From a virus, in IMG/VR virus record IMGVR_UViG_3300021170_000008, positions 1 through 64,000 of that record: DNA of 64,000 bases; one strand, 5' to 3'. Below the pieces are notes generated by a model. That model did no database searches and was not told where the DNA came from. It saw only the letters and a program-made list of their open reading frames with translations. The position numbers were made by a program, and so were the translations under genes. Position 1 is the stretch's first letter; every line of letters begins with the position of its first letter. Positions 22,486 to 30,009 of this stretch are shown here, in pieces.

Positions 22486-24015
22486 TTGATAGATCAGTTT
22501 ATAAGCGCAAGAAAAGTATCGACTCCAATCGTACTTATTCGCTCTACGGATTATAGTTTGACAACCAGGGCGATAAAGTCTGCATTGGATGTCAAGGATA
22601 AGACCGCCAAGAAGCAGAAGGGCGATCCGATTATTACGTGGGACTGCATCAATGGATGGATGCCCATGAATGACGCTGGCAAAGAAGCGTGCGCTAAGTT
22701 CGGGTCAAACGATGACCTGAAATCGAAAACCACCAACGCGGTAGAGTCTATCGAGTTAGCGCAACAGCTACCTGCCGGTTCAATCCTGTTCCTGTATAAC
22801 GCCCATCAAGGATTCGATAATCCTAATTGGATTCAGGGATGCTGGAACACCAGGGACACCTATAAAACCAATAGACGCACGCTGGTGCTTCTAACGATCA
22901 GCAACGTCGCTCTGCCGCCGGAACTGGCGCAAGATGTCATGGTGATCGACGAGCCACTGCCAGACGCCGAACAGCTTGAGACGCTCGTCAAAGCCGTCTT
23001 TGATTCCGTTGACGAAAAAGTTCCGGATGGAGTTTTACCGAAAGCTGTTGAAGCGCTCGCCGGGCTATCAAATTTTCCGAGCGAGCAAGTTACAGCCATG
23101 AGCTTGTATCGTGATGAAGGCAAGAAAGTCACCCTGAACCTTGATGGACTCTGGAGTCGGAAACGGTCGATGATTTCTAATACCCCCGGCCTGTCTGTTT
23201 GGCGTGGCGGGGAGACGTTCGATCAAATCGGTGGATGCGAGAACGTCAAGGGCTTTATGAAGCGCATCATCGCCGGGAAACGAGCACCGCGAGGTATCGT
23301 GTTCATCGACGAGATCGAGAAGGCGTTCGCTGGAGCCACGGCTGGGTCGAGCGATAGCTCTGGAGTCAGTCAAGGATTCTTAGCTCAGATTTTGAGCTAC
23401 ATGGAAGACAATCAGACCGCAGGCGTGATCTTCATCGGTCCACCTGGGGCGGCAAAGAGCGCAGTAGCTAAGGCCACCGGAAATACCGCAGGCGTCCCGA
23501 CGATTAGTTTCGACCTGGGCGGCATGAAAGATTCACTTGTCGGGGCCAGCGAAGCAAGGCTCCGCAACGCACTGAAAGTCGTAACTGCGGTCACTCAAGG
23601 GCAGGCGTTGTTCATTGGAACTTGCAATCGTATTTCGATACTTCCGCCAGAGCTTCGTCGTAGATTTACTTTGGGCTGCTACTTTTTTGATCTCCCGCGA
23701 CCTGAAGAGCGCGAGGTTATATGGGATATCTACCTGAAAAAATACAACCTACCGGAACAGGAACTGCCGAACGATGAAGACTGGACCGGCGCTGAAATCA
23801 AGCAATGCTGTGATATTGCTGATCGGATTAGCAATACGGTAATCGAGGCGTCTCAGTTTATCGTACCTGTAGCTAAGAGCGCAGCCAAACAGATTGCCGA
23901 GCTTCGCGAAGAAGCCAGCGGCAGATTCATTTCGGCGTCTGAGCCTGGGTTTTACAAACACCGGGCCTCAGATACCGCTGCCGGGGCGAGCAGAGCAATC
24001 AGCCTGGAGGATTAA
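22486..24015 (+). CDS. AAA+ ATPase with Walker B-like motif ahead of Walker A (509 aa)
   Basis: TTG start with GGGAG upstream. C-terminal half: IVFIDEIEKAFAG (about residues 271-283), then GPPGAAKS (318-325, Walker A), LVGASEARLRNALK, GTCN (sensor 1) and ELRRRF (arginine finger region). In ordinary AAA+ proteins the DEIEK strand follows Walker A; here it precedes it. I recall phage homologues with the same order, so it is a family trait, but the permutation is mechanistically odd. The N-terminal third resembles AAA+ proteins of the Ycf46 type. It may remodel a phage or host complex with the DUF2997-like neighbours. Confidence 0.7.
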   Translation: MIDQFISARKVSTPIVLIRSTDYSLTTRAIKSALDVKDKTAKKQKGDPIITWDCINGWMPMNDAGKEACAKFGSNDDLKSKTTNAVESIELAQQLPAGSILFLYNAHQGFDNPNWIQGCWNTRDTYKTNRRTLVLLTISNVALPPELAQDVMVIDEPLPDAEQLETLVKAVFDSVDEKVPDGVLPKAVEALAGLSNFPSEQVTAMSLYRDEGKKVTLNLDGLWSRKRSMISNTPGLSVWRGGETFDQIGGCENVKGFMKRIIAGKRAPRGIVFIDEIEKAFAGATAGSSDSSGVSQGFLAQILSYMEDNQTAGVIFIGPPGAAKSAVAKATGNTAGVPTISFDLGGMKDSLVGASEARLRNALKVVTAVTQGQALFIGTCNRISILPPELRRRFTLGCYFFDLPRPEEREVIWDIYLKKYNLPEQELPNDEDWTGAEIKQCCDIADRISNTVIEASQFIVPVAKSAAKQIAELREEASGRFISASEPGFYKHRASDTAAGASRAISLED

Positions 24016-24020
24016 GACGA

Positions 24021-24284
24021 ATGAAATGGTATGCGTTTAAGTTTCAAATCCGAAAGTGGCAAGCGAAGGACGGGCGTTACACGAATCTGGAATCCGTAAC
24101 GGTCGTCCACGGCATTGGCCGTGACTGGCAAGAGGCGATAGAACGAATGAAGGTATTCTTTCAGCCGGTTAGGATCGAGATCGGAGATCTAGAGTGGCGC
24201 GTAGAGCTTTCTGGTATGTACAACTGCGAGCACTTTAACCTGCCGGAGCCTGAGGCGGAGGCCACGCGAAAGATAGAAATATGA
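24021..24284 (+). CDS. Hypothetical protein (87 aa)
   Basis: Compact alpha/beta sequence starting MKWYAFKFQIRKW; no family recognised. GAGG and an ACGAAT unit precede the ATG. Coupled by ATGA to the next gene, whose start resembles it (VHLYHVTYVRW), so they may be related. Confidence 0.5.
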   Translation: MKWYAFKFQIRKWQAKDGRYTNLESVTVVHGIGRDWQEAIERMKVFFQPVRIEIGDLEWRVELSGMYNCEHFNLPEPEAEATRKIEI

Positions 24285-24553
24285 CGGTACACCTATACCA
24301 CGTAACCTATGTCCGCTGGAATAGGGAGAATACACTTCTAGGCCAGAAGATGGAGGTCTATACGCCTGGGACCAGCGGATGGGACGCGGCGGCGCGAGTT
24401 CGTGAGTGGGTTTCTGATAGGATCGAGATATTCCGTTGCCATAAACAAGACCTAAAGGTCGTCGGCTTGGATTTCGCCAAGCTGGGCTTCGTTGATCCAG
24501 AAACCGGAAAGCGCCGGGCCAAAAAGTCCGAGCGGGCCATCCAGATAGACTGA
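24281..24553 (+). CDS. Hypothetical protein (90 aa)
   Basis: Begins TVHLYHVTYVRWNRENTLLG; ends with a basic patch (KRRAKKSERAIQID). Unknown; coupled to the preceding gene. Confidence 0.45.
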   Translation: MTVHLYHVTYVRWNRENTLLGQKMEVYTPGTSGWDAAARVREWVSDRIEIFRCHKQDLKVVGLDFAKLGFVDPETGKRRAKKSERAIQID

Positions 24554-24554
24554 T

Positions 24555-24728
24555 ATGGAGCCAACCTACGAAATCGTTTCAGAACGCGCAGTACTAGGCA
24601 TACGCTGCCTGCTCTGCGGTCTAACTTCCTGGAACCAAATGGATGTCGTGGAGCGGTACTGCGGACGCTGCCATCGTTTCCATTATTCCGAGCATCTAAT
24701 TAACGAGGAGCAAAAAAGTGCCGTGTGA
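24555..24728 (+). CDS. Small zinc-ribbon protein (57 aa)
   Basis: A short gene: IRCLLCGLTSWNQMDVVERY then CGRCHRFHY. This is a common phage protein type (I.C..CG..S....DV...YC..CH.FH). Its stop lies inside the start of the next gene. Confidence 0.65.
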   Translation: MEPTYEIVSERAVLGIRCLLCGLTSWNQMDVVERYCGRCHRFHYSEHLINEEQKSAV

Positions 24729-25026
24729 CATGGTCCAAGTGAATACTCTTGACTTTTCAACAGCGAAAGGTCACGAGGACATCCTAGCAGAAGCTCTGCG
24801 AGCGCTGGGCTATACCGTCCAGCAATCCGGCAAGAGTCTGTCGTTCTATAAGACCGGCGTCAGCGGAACGTACTCTAATGGCACGTTCCGAACGCAGAAC
24901 AGCACGATAGACCTGGACGCCGTCAAACAGCAGTTCAGCCGTACTGTTGTTAAAACAGCCGCACGAAAATTCGGCTGGCAGTTCACGGAGAAGGCCGGGA
25001 AAATCCAACTGAGGAAGCGCATATGA
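24718..25026 (+). CDS. DUF1257-like protein (102 aa)
   Basis: VQVNTLDFSTAKGHEDILAE, LRALGYTV and the ending VVKTAARKFGW fit the general plan of DUF1257/Ycf35-type proteins, which often sit beside an AAA+ ATPase and a DUF2997 protein, as here. The match is by pattern only. GTG start overlaps the previous gene by 11 bases. Confidence 0.4.
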   Translation: MPCDMVQVNTLDFSTAKGHEDILAEALRALGYTVQQSGKSLSFYKTGVSGTYSNGTFRTQNSTIDLDAVKQQFSRTVVKTAARKFGWQFTEKAGKIQLRKRI

Positions 25027-25244
25027 GCAAAGAAGACATCATCAACATCGAGATTCTGGCAGACGGCCAAATAAAGAGTACTTTTGATCCGATATCGCCA
25101 GCCAATCATAGTGTCGCTGAGGCATTCACCCGCCTGCTCGACGAGCTTACCGGGACCAAGGGTAAGCGTACCAGGCGCAAGGATGCAAAAGTCCACGTTC
25201 ACACGCACACCCACGAAAACGAAGGTGGAGGTCACAAACACTAA
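25023..25244 (+). CDS. DUF2997-like protein with His-rich tail (73 aa)
   Basis: IINIEILADGQIKSTFDPIS then NHSVAEAFTRLLDELTG matches the DUF2997 pattern (I.i.I..DG.I......s...H..A..FL..i..l.G). The C-terminus is KVHVHTHTHENEGGGHKH, a natural His-rich metal-binding-type tail. Coupled to both neighbours. Confidence 0.5.
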   Translation: MSKEDIINIEILADGQIKSTFDPISPANHSVAEAFTRLLDELTGTKGKRTRRKDAKVHVHTHTHENEGGGHKH

Positions 25245-25516
25245 TGCCTTGCCTTGGACCAGATGAGGGCGAGTATAGCGCCGAGCTAAGCCGTGATGTG
25301 GATAAATTGACCAGAATGCTCTGCGAAATGTGCCGTCGGGCTGACGCAGGCAAAAAGGGGATGCCGGACGGGGAAACGGCAAAGTGGTGGAAGGAACACC
25401 AAAAGCTCGACGCTCGCCGGGAGCGCGAAGAACGGGAAGAGCGTGAACGCAAAGAAACGGCCAAGAAAGCATTTGGGAAACTCAGTAAAAAAGAGCGGGA
25501 AGCACTTGGGCTCTGA
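25244..25516 (+). CDS. Small charged helical protein (90 aa)
   Basis: MPCLGPDEGEYSAE start, a DKLTRMLCEMCRR helix, WWKEHQKLDARRERE... and a highly charged coiled coil. The MPCLGP..... LT..LC..C family is frequent in phages; role unknown. Confidence 0.55.
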   Translation: MPCLGPDEGEYSAELSRDVDKLTRMLCEMCRRADAGKKGMPDGETAKWWKEHQKLDARREREEREERERKETAKKAFGKLSKKEREALGL

Positions 25517-25642
25517 GCGTTTATATTTTGGGAGAAACCAAAAGATCTGCCTGCGGAGGTACGACTGAGAGTGCTCATGGATGGAAGATCCACTAGTCAG
25601 TATTTTCAAGCCGACAAATGGAAACCGATAGGAGATAAATTG

Positions 25643-26134
25643 ATGGCAAAACCGATAAAGTGTGATATCTGCGGGGCGGGGCCTTTCAAGCACCCGGCAC
25701 CGCTTGGCCGACATAAGCGTGACGCTCACGGCATACCTGGGACGAGTCACACCACTCTCGATTATCACAAGGCAAAACAGGCGGCGCAGACGCCCGAGGA
25801 AGCTCTCAAGGCCAGGAAACTGACGTGTGATATCTGCGGCGCTGGGCCTTTCAAGGGACCGCATCTAGTAGGTATCCATAAGAAAAAGGAGCATGGTATA
25901 GAAGGCTCCAGCGCTTCTGTGATCTACAAACGCCAGCGCCGGGCTATCAACGGAGCTACCGGCATAGGATTCGACCGCATCAGCACCAACCTTGACGCGC
26001 TAGCACGAGTCCGTAAACCCAACGGCGGTATCAGCCTGGACGAGGCAATCTCCGCACTTGAGACCAAACGCGACTCAGACTATCGGGCCGCAAACGAAGC
26101 AATCGCGTATCTCAAAGAAATGAGGAACCAATAG
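25643..26134 (+). CDS. Protein with two C2H2 zinc fingers (163 aa)
   Basis: Two tandem fingers, CDICGAGPFKHPAPLGRHKR..H (about residues 7-32) and CDICGAGPFKGPHLVGIHKK..H (about 63-88), of the eukaryote-like C2H2 type. The C-terminal part is helical. AGGAGAT precedes the ATG at 25643; an open extension to 25571 is possible. Probably DNA or RNA binding. Confidence 0.65.
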   Translation: MAKPIKCDICGAGPFKHPAPLGRHKRDAHGIPGTSHTTLDYHKAKQAAQTPEEALKARKLTCDICGAGPFKGPHLVGIHKKKEHGIEGSSASVIYKRQRRAINGATGIGFDRISTNLDALARVRKPNGGISLDEAISALETKRDSDYRAANEAIAYLKEMRNQ

Positions 26135-26135
26135 A

Positions 26136-26453
26136 ATGACGCCGTTTCTTTCGCTTCAGGCACCGATCTCCTACCGGATGATCGCTATGCTCCGATACAT
26201 CAAGTCGCACCCGCTTCCACTGGGGAAGCTACGCATCGTCAATCAGTTGACATTGTGGGCACTGTTGCACCGTAGCCCCCAACTGGTCAAGCGTGAGGGT
26301 GATTTCGTGGTCATCACCAACGCAGGTATTGAGGTTCTGGCCGGGTACACCAACCCTGCGCTTGCCGTACGAAAGGTCGAAGCAGACCTGTCTCAACGAG
26401 TTGAGAGTTTGATCGCCTTAGTTCGTAGCCGCGCCCGGCGCAAATCTCAGTAG
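26136..26453 (+). CDS. Winged-helix-like hypothetical protein (105 aa)
   Basis: IAMLRYIKSHPLPLGKL, LTLWALLHRSPQLVKREGDFVVITNAGIEVLAGY: helix, helix, wing pattern (..LV.R.....i.T..G...L) typical of winged-helix DNA-binding folds. A small phage regulator is likely. Confidence 0.5.
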   Translation: MTPFLSLQAPISYRMIAMLRYIKSHPLPLGKLRIVNQLTLWALLHRSPQLVKREGDFVVITNAGIEVLAGYTNPALAVRKVEADLSQRVESLIALVRSRARRKSQ

Positions 26454-26467
26454 CTTAGCGCGAATTT

Positions 26468-26500
26468 AGTATTGACAAATACTTTCTGTAGTGCGAGAAT
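26468..26500 (+). promoter_or_regulatory. Promoter built into an operator palindrome
   Basis: AGTATTGACAAATACT (26468-26483) contains TTGACA (26472-26477). With a 17-18 bp spacer the -10 is GAGAAT or AGAATA (26495-26501), and transcription would start at the ATG at 26505 (leaderless). Confidence 0.6.
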
Positions 26501-26504
26501 AAAT

Positions 26505-26792
26505 ATGAGAGACATCAAACCAGAAAAGCCTGTGCTCCGGCCTTCAGACCGGTTCGTGAAGTTCAGCTACGACGATCTGACCGTACTGATAGATCTCATG
26601 GAATGCGTCGATTTGGAGCCAGAAGAGATCATCGTGAAGGAAAAGGCAGTCCAGATCAGATCTTTGATGGTACAAAAGAGGGCAGCCGAAGACGCCCAAG
26701 ATAGAGCGATACGTAAAGAAAGATCAAGAAGATACAAGGATACCCATGGAAACGCAAACCCTTCCAAAAACGGTGAGCCAGCAGGTAGCTGA
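26505..26792 (+). CDS. Hypothetical protein, probably leaderless (95 aa)
   Basis: Acidic N-terminal half and a basic helical C-terminus (RAAEDAQDRAIRKERSRR). No ribosome binding site precedes the ATG, consistent with the promoter position. Overlaps the next gene by 47 bases. Confidence 0.5.
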   Translation: MRDIKPEKPVLRPSDRFVKFSYDDLTVLIDLMECVDLEPEEIIVKEKAVQIRSLMVQKRAAEDAQDRAIRKERSRRYKDTHGNANPSKNGEPAGS

Positions 26793-27717
26793 ACTTACCG
26801 GCAAGACGCCACAGAAAGTACGGATATTCGACAAAGCCTGCTGCGTGCGCGTGAAGTTCAACAAAGTTGGGACTTCCCGCAAGATTCCGTCCGGGGCCGT
26901 CGAAACAGACAGTGACCGTGATCTCATCAGGGTCAGCAAGACTCTGTACGATTCCTCTGAGATGAAGGCTGTCAAGAAATTCGACGGCGAGATCCGGGCC
27001 TGGATCTACTCACGCTGTCTCAGTTCCTACATCGACGACGGCTTGTATTTCATCAGCTTACAGTCTCTTAAAGACTTCGACGAGCAGATGAAAAAGTTCG
27101 AAGTCCAGCGAGCGGCCTTAGTCGAATCTCTGGTCGCAGCTTCCGAGCGCATCATCGATCAAGACAAGAACCGTCTGCGGTCAAACTTCAGAGAGTCCGA
27201 CTACAAGAGCCCTGACGCTTTGAGGAAAGCCTTTAGCCTCTACTGGCGCTACGTGTCGTTCGTGGCTCCAAAGTCGCTTGAGGCCGTCTCTGAAGACCTG
27301 TACAAGAAAGCTCAGGATCAGATCAACGCCGATATCGCCGATGCGACCGCCATGGTCCGCTACGCCCTACGGGAGGAAATGAAAAGTCTGGTAGATTGGA
27401 CCGTGAATCGCCTCACACCAGATGAAGGCGGCAAAAAGAAGATTTTTCGTTCGAAAACCAAAGAGGGCGAAGAGATCGGCTTCACAGCCAAAATGAAAGA
27501 CTTCCTGTCCTGCTTCCAGGGCCGCAATATCACCGAAGACGCCGAGCTACAGCAACTTGTACAGAAAGCTCAGGCTTTGATGGCCGGTGTCGATCCCGAA
27601 AAGCTCAGGACTTCCGACATGGACCGGGATTACGTCCGCGCAGGCTTTGAAGAACTAAAGGCCGAACTGGACACGATGGTCAAAGACGCGCCCTTGCGGG
27701 CAATCGAGGTAGACTAA
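26746..27717 (+). CDS. DUF3150-like phage protein (323 aa)
   Basis: Helical throughout (LRKAFSLYWRYVSFVAPKSL, IADATAMVRYALREEM). Layout and size resemble DUF3150-type proteins found beside AAA+/vWA or recombination genes, but the assignment is only by general similarity. The last residues, APLRAIEVD, are close to the LRAIEL tag found on five other proteins. Confidence 0.45.
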   Translation: METQTLPKTVSQQVAELTGKTPQKVRIFDKACCVRVKFNKVGTSRKIPSGAVETDSDRDLIRVSKTLYDSSEMKAVKKFDGEIRAWIYSRCLSSYIDDGLYFISLQSLKDFDEQMKKFEVQRAALVESLVAASERIIDQDKNRLRSNFRESDYKSPDALRKAFSLYWRYVSFVAPKSLEAVSEDLYKKAQDQINADIADATAMVRYALREEMKSLVDWTVNRLTPDEGGKKKIFRSKTKEGEEIGFTAKMKDFLSCFQGRNITEDAELQQLVQKAQALMAGVDPEKLRTSDMDRDYVRAGFEELKAELDTMVKDAPLRAIEVD

Positions 27718-27719
27718 CG

Positions 27720-27857
27720 ATGTTAAACAACAATAATCCAATCAACCTGCCGGGCACGCAACCGGCCTGCCACGGCGAAGTGGCAAAAGCTCAGGCGATC
27801 ATGAAGAACATCGTCAAGAACCGTGGCGTGTTCGATCCAGGAGTCAATAATGGCTAA
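27720..27857 (+). CDS. Small hypothetical protein (45 aa)
   Basis: A short Asn-rich peptide starting MLNNNNPINLPG; includes AIMKNIVKNRGVFDPG. Its stop overlaps the ParB-like gene's start by 8 bases. Unknown. Confidence 0.4.
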   Translation: MLNNNNPINLPGTQPACHGEVAKAQAIMKNIVKNRGVFDPGVNNG

Positions 27858-28743
27858 AGTATCGACAATCTCAAAAGTCAAAACAAACGCCGGGCCGGAT
27901 ATCCGAACGATCCCGATTGCCAATATCGAAAATAAATTCGATGTCAGGCAGGTTTTAGACGACGACCGGGTAATCTATCTGGCTGAGCTTTACGAAGGCG
28001 GCGTCAATGTCGAGCCCATTAAGGTCATCCTGGTCACACCCAAGGCCGCTAACCCAAGCGATCAGAAGTATGCCTTCGTTGACGGGCGGCACCGAGCCGC
28101 AGGTAGAGCATTACTGGGCTTGCCGACAATCGAAGCTGAGGTAGTATCAGCGGAAGAACTTGACATGGCTGGACTCTATGCCGAGTCACTCAAGGCCAAC
28201 TGGGGCGGAGCGAAACCGCCGACACGCCAAGATATCCGGCATACCATTCAGAGAATGCTTGAATCAGGCGCGACGTTTAATCGTGTGCGAGCGGCACTGG
28301 CATTTCTGCCTCCGAGCGTTTTCAGGCGCTATGCCGCCGATGCGATGTCGTCTATTGGCAAACACAAGATGCTCATGGCTCTTGAAGCTATCGCAGGAGG
28401 GATGAAGCTGCCTGCGGCTGCTGAAAAGTACGGTATCGATCCAGAGAAATTGAGGGACGCCATCACCGGCCAAAAGAAGAAGGGCAAGACCACGCAGATC
28501 ATGTTGAGTGAGAACAAGATGTTCGTAACCAACGCCCTGCGTAGCGCCAATCAGAAAGTGGCCGGGAAGATGAAAGCACTGTTGGTCAAAGTCGAAGACA
28601 GCGAAATGCCGGTACACGTCATGATGGACATTATCGAAGCCTGGGAAAGCTCTGTTTCAGCTTCGCAGCATCGCATCAAAGACTGGAAAGAGCGGCTCCA
28701 GAGTATCGCCGGGGGCCTTGGGAAAGGCGTCGAAGAAGACTAG
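27850..28743 (+). CDS. ParB-like nuclease-domain protein (297 aa)
   Basis: Start ATG at 27850 overlaps the preceding stop. The N-terminal 110 residues show the ParB/Srx fold: RTIPIANIENKFDVR, then EPIKVILV and FVDGRHRAAGRALLG (the conserved Gxx-R-xxA box). Middle helices may bind DNA. In phages such proteins act as CTP/DNA-dependent regulators or as nicking-type nucleases; which applies here cannot be told. Confidence 0.65.
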   Translation: MAKVSTISKVKTNAGPDIRTIPIANIENKFDVRQVLDDDRVIYLAELYEGGVNVEPIKVILVTPKAANPSDQKYAFVDGRHRAAGRALLGLPTIEAEVVSAEELDMAGLYAESLKANWGGAKPPTRQDIRHTIQRMLESGATFNRVRAALAFLPPSVFRRYAADAMSSIGKHKMLMALEAIAGGMKLPAAAEKYGIDPEKLRDAITGQKKKGKTTQIMLSENKMFVTNALRSANQKVAGKMKALLVKVEDSEMPVHVMMDIIEAWESSVSASQHRIKDWKERLQSIAGGLGKGVEED

Positions 28744-28755
28744 AAAGAGTCTAAC

Positions 28756-29112
28756 ATGACCAACATGGCACACTTTACCAAGGCCGACATCGACGGAATC
28801 TTCCAGGCATTTAGCCACGATGACTACGTCGATGAGCTTAAAAAAGAAGCGAAAGAAATCATGAAGGTCGCCGAAGACAGCGAGCACTTCCGTACCGTGG
28901 TCAATATGTTTTTACAGAAGGCCATGGAGTCGATCACCGCCGGTGGCTTGAAGCCGAAAGTCCTGGGCAATATGGTCCTGGTATCGTTCCTGGTTGGCAT
29001 GAAGTACCAGCAGTCTGTCGGCGGCGTGAGTTCCGATCCAGATATCGATCCAGAACTGCTTAGAAAGATGCTCGAAGGGTACGAAGATCCAGACAACGAT
29101 GCCGAGAAATGA
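28756..29112 (+). CDS. Hypothetical protein (118 aa)
   Basis: Helical acidic protein ending in DPDIDPELLRKMLEGYEDPDND. The LRKMLEG motif near an acidic end is reminiscent of small chaperone-like interaction motifs, without clear family. Ends by overlapping the next gene. Confidence 0.45.
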   Translation: MTNMAHFTKADIDGIFQAFSHDDYVDELKKEAKEIMKVAEDSEHFRTVVNMFLQKAMESITAGGLKPKVLGNMVLVSFLVGMKYQQSVGGVSSDPDIDPELLRKMLEGYEDPDNDAEK

Positions 29113-29479
29113 TCGAAGCAACGGGCGCTACATCCTGAAGGGAAAGACGCCGGTACCTGAGCCGGACCTGCTCAAATGGGCTCAGTGGTTCGAAGAAGCC
29201 AATAACCGGGTAGTCAAGCAAGACACGATCAACGGATACTTTGTATCTACGGTTTTCCTTGGCCTGGATCACGACTTTGGGTTCGGCGGGGCACCGATAC
29301 TATTCGAAAGCATGGTCTTCGGCGGTCGAACTGAAATCATGGATCGGTATTGCACCTGGGAACAGGCAGAGCGCGGACATAAGCAGATCGTGCGACGTGT
29401 GTCTCGATGGAAAATCAAGGGATCACGCTGCGAGCCAGAGAAAGAGAAACCACCAAAACTGAGGGCAATTGAGTTATGA
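29099..29479 (+). CDS. LRAIEL-tagged protein (126 aa)
   Basis: Core: WAQWFEEANNRVVKQDTINGYFVSTVFLGLDHDFG...PILFESMVFGG then MDRYCTWEQAERGHKQIV. This is a frequent phage protein family (W.e..dR.va.t.i.g..VSTVFLGLDH.fg.g.P.lfETMVFG). Function unknown. It ends EKPPKLRAIEL, with the tag codons also forming the GAGGG ribosome site and ATGA overlap for the next gene. Confidence 0.7.
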   Translation: MPRNDRSNGRYILKGKTPVPEPDLLKWAQWFEEANNRVVKQDTINGYFVSTVFLGLDHDFGFGGAPILFESMVFGGRTEIMDRYCTWEQAERGHKQIVRRVSRWKIKGSRCEPEKEKPPKLRAIEL

Positions 29480-30009
29480 GCACACCGATCCTAACGCGAG
29501 CCAAGGGAAAGACAGGACGTGTATGGATAGCCAAGGAAGCCCTGCAAACCCTCTACTATGAACGCAACTTATCCACCGTAGAGATCGCGTCTCTTCTTGG
29601 TGTTTCCAAGAAAACCGTCCGCTTGCGCATGGAAGAATACGAGATGAAGGCTCGCTCTCTACGCGAAGCGTTCTCCGTGTCTACCAAGCATTACGGGAAA
29701 AATCCACGCATTGGCCAAGACTCCACGGCGTGGAAGGGCGGAAGAAAATATCACGCCTGCGGATATATTCAGGTTTTATCTAAAGGACATCCAGAAGCCA
29801 ACGCCGATGGCTATGTTTTTGAGCATCGATTAGTCGCCGAGGGGATGATCGGACGCAGGCTTCTACCTGACGAAGAAGTACACCATATCAACATGGAGCG
29901 AGACGACAACAGGCCGGAGAATATCCTCGTTATGAAAATTTCGGAGCACCGTTCTATGCACATCAAAGCACGCTGGGACGCTGGGCTCATGCCTGGAGCA
30001 AAATTATGA
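29476..30009 (+). CDS. HNH endonuclease with N-terminal helix-turn-helix (177 aa)
   Basis: Residues 18-55 (LQTLYYERNLSTVEIASLLG then VSKKTVRLRMEEYEM) form an HTH; residues about 80-165 form an HNH domain (YVFEHRLVAEGMIGRRL, DEEVHHINMERDDNRPENIL). Such proteins are often free-standing homing endonucleases. It sits immediately before recT, in frame overlap on both sides. Confidence 0.75.
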   Translation: MSTPILTRAKGKTGRVWIAKEALQTLYYERNLSTVEIASLLGVSKKTVRLRMEEYEMKARSLREAFSVSTKHYGKNPRIGQDSTAWKGGRKYHACGYIQVLSKGHPEANADGYVFEHRLVAEGMIGRRLLPDEEVHHINMERDDNRPENILVMKISEHRSMHIKARWDAGLMPGAKL

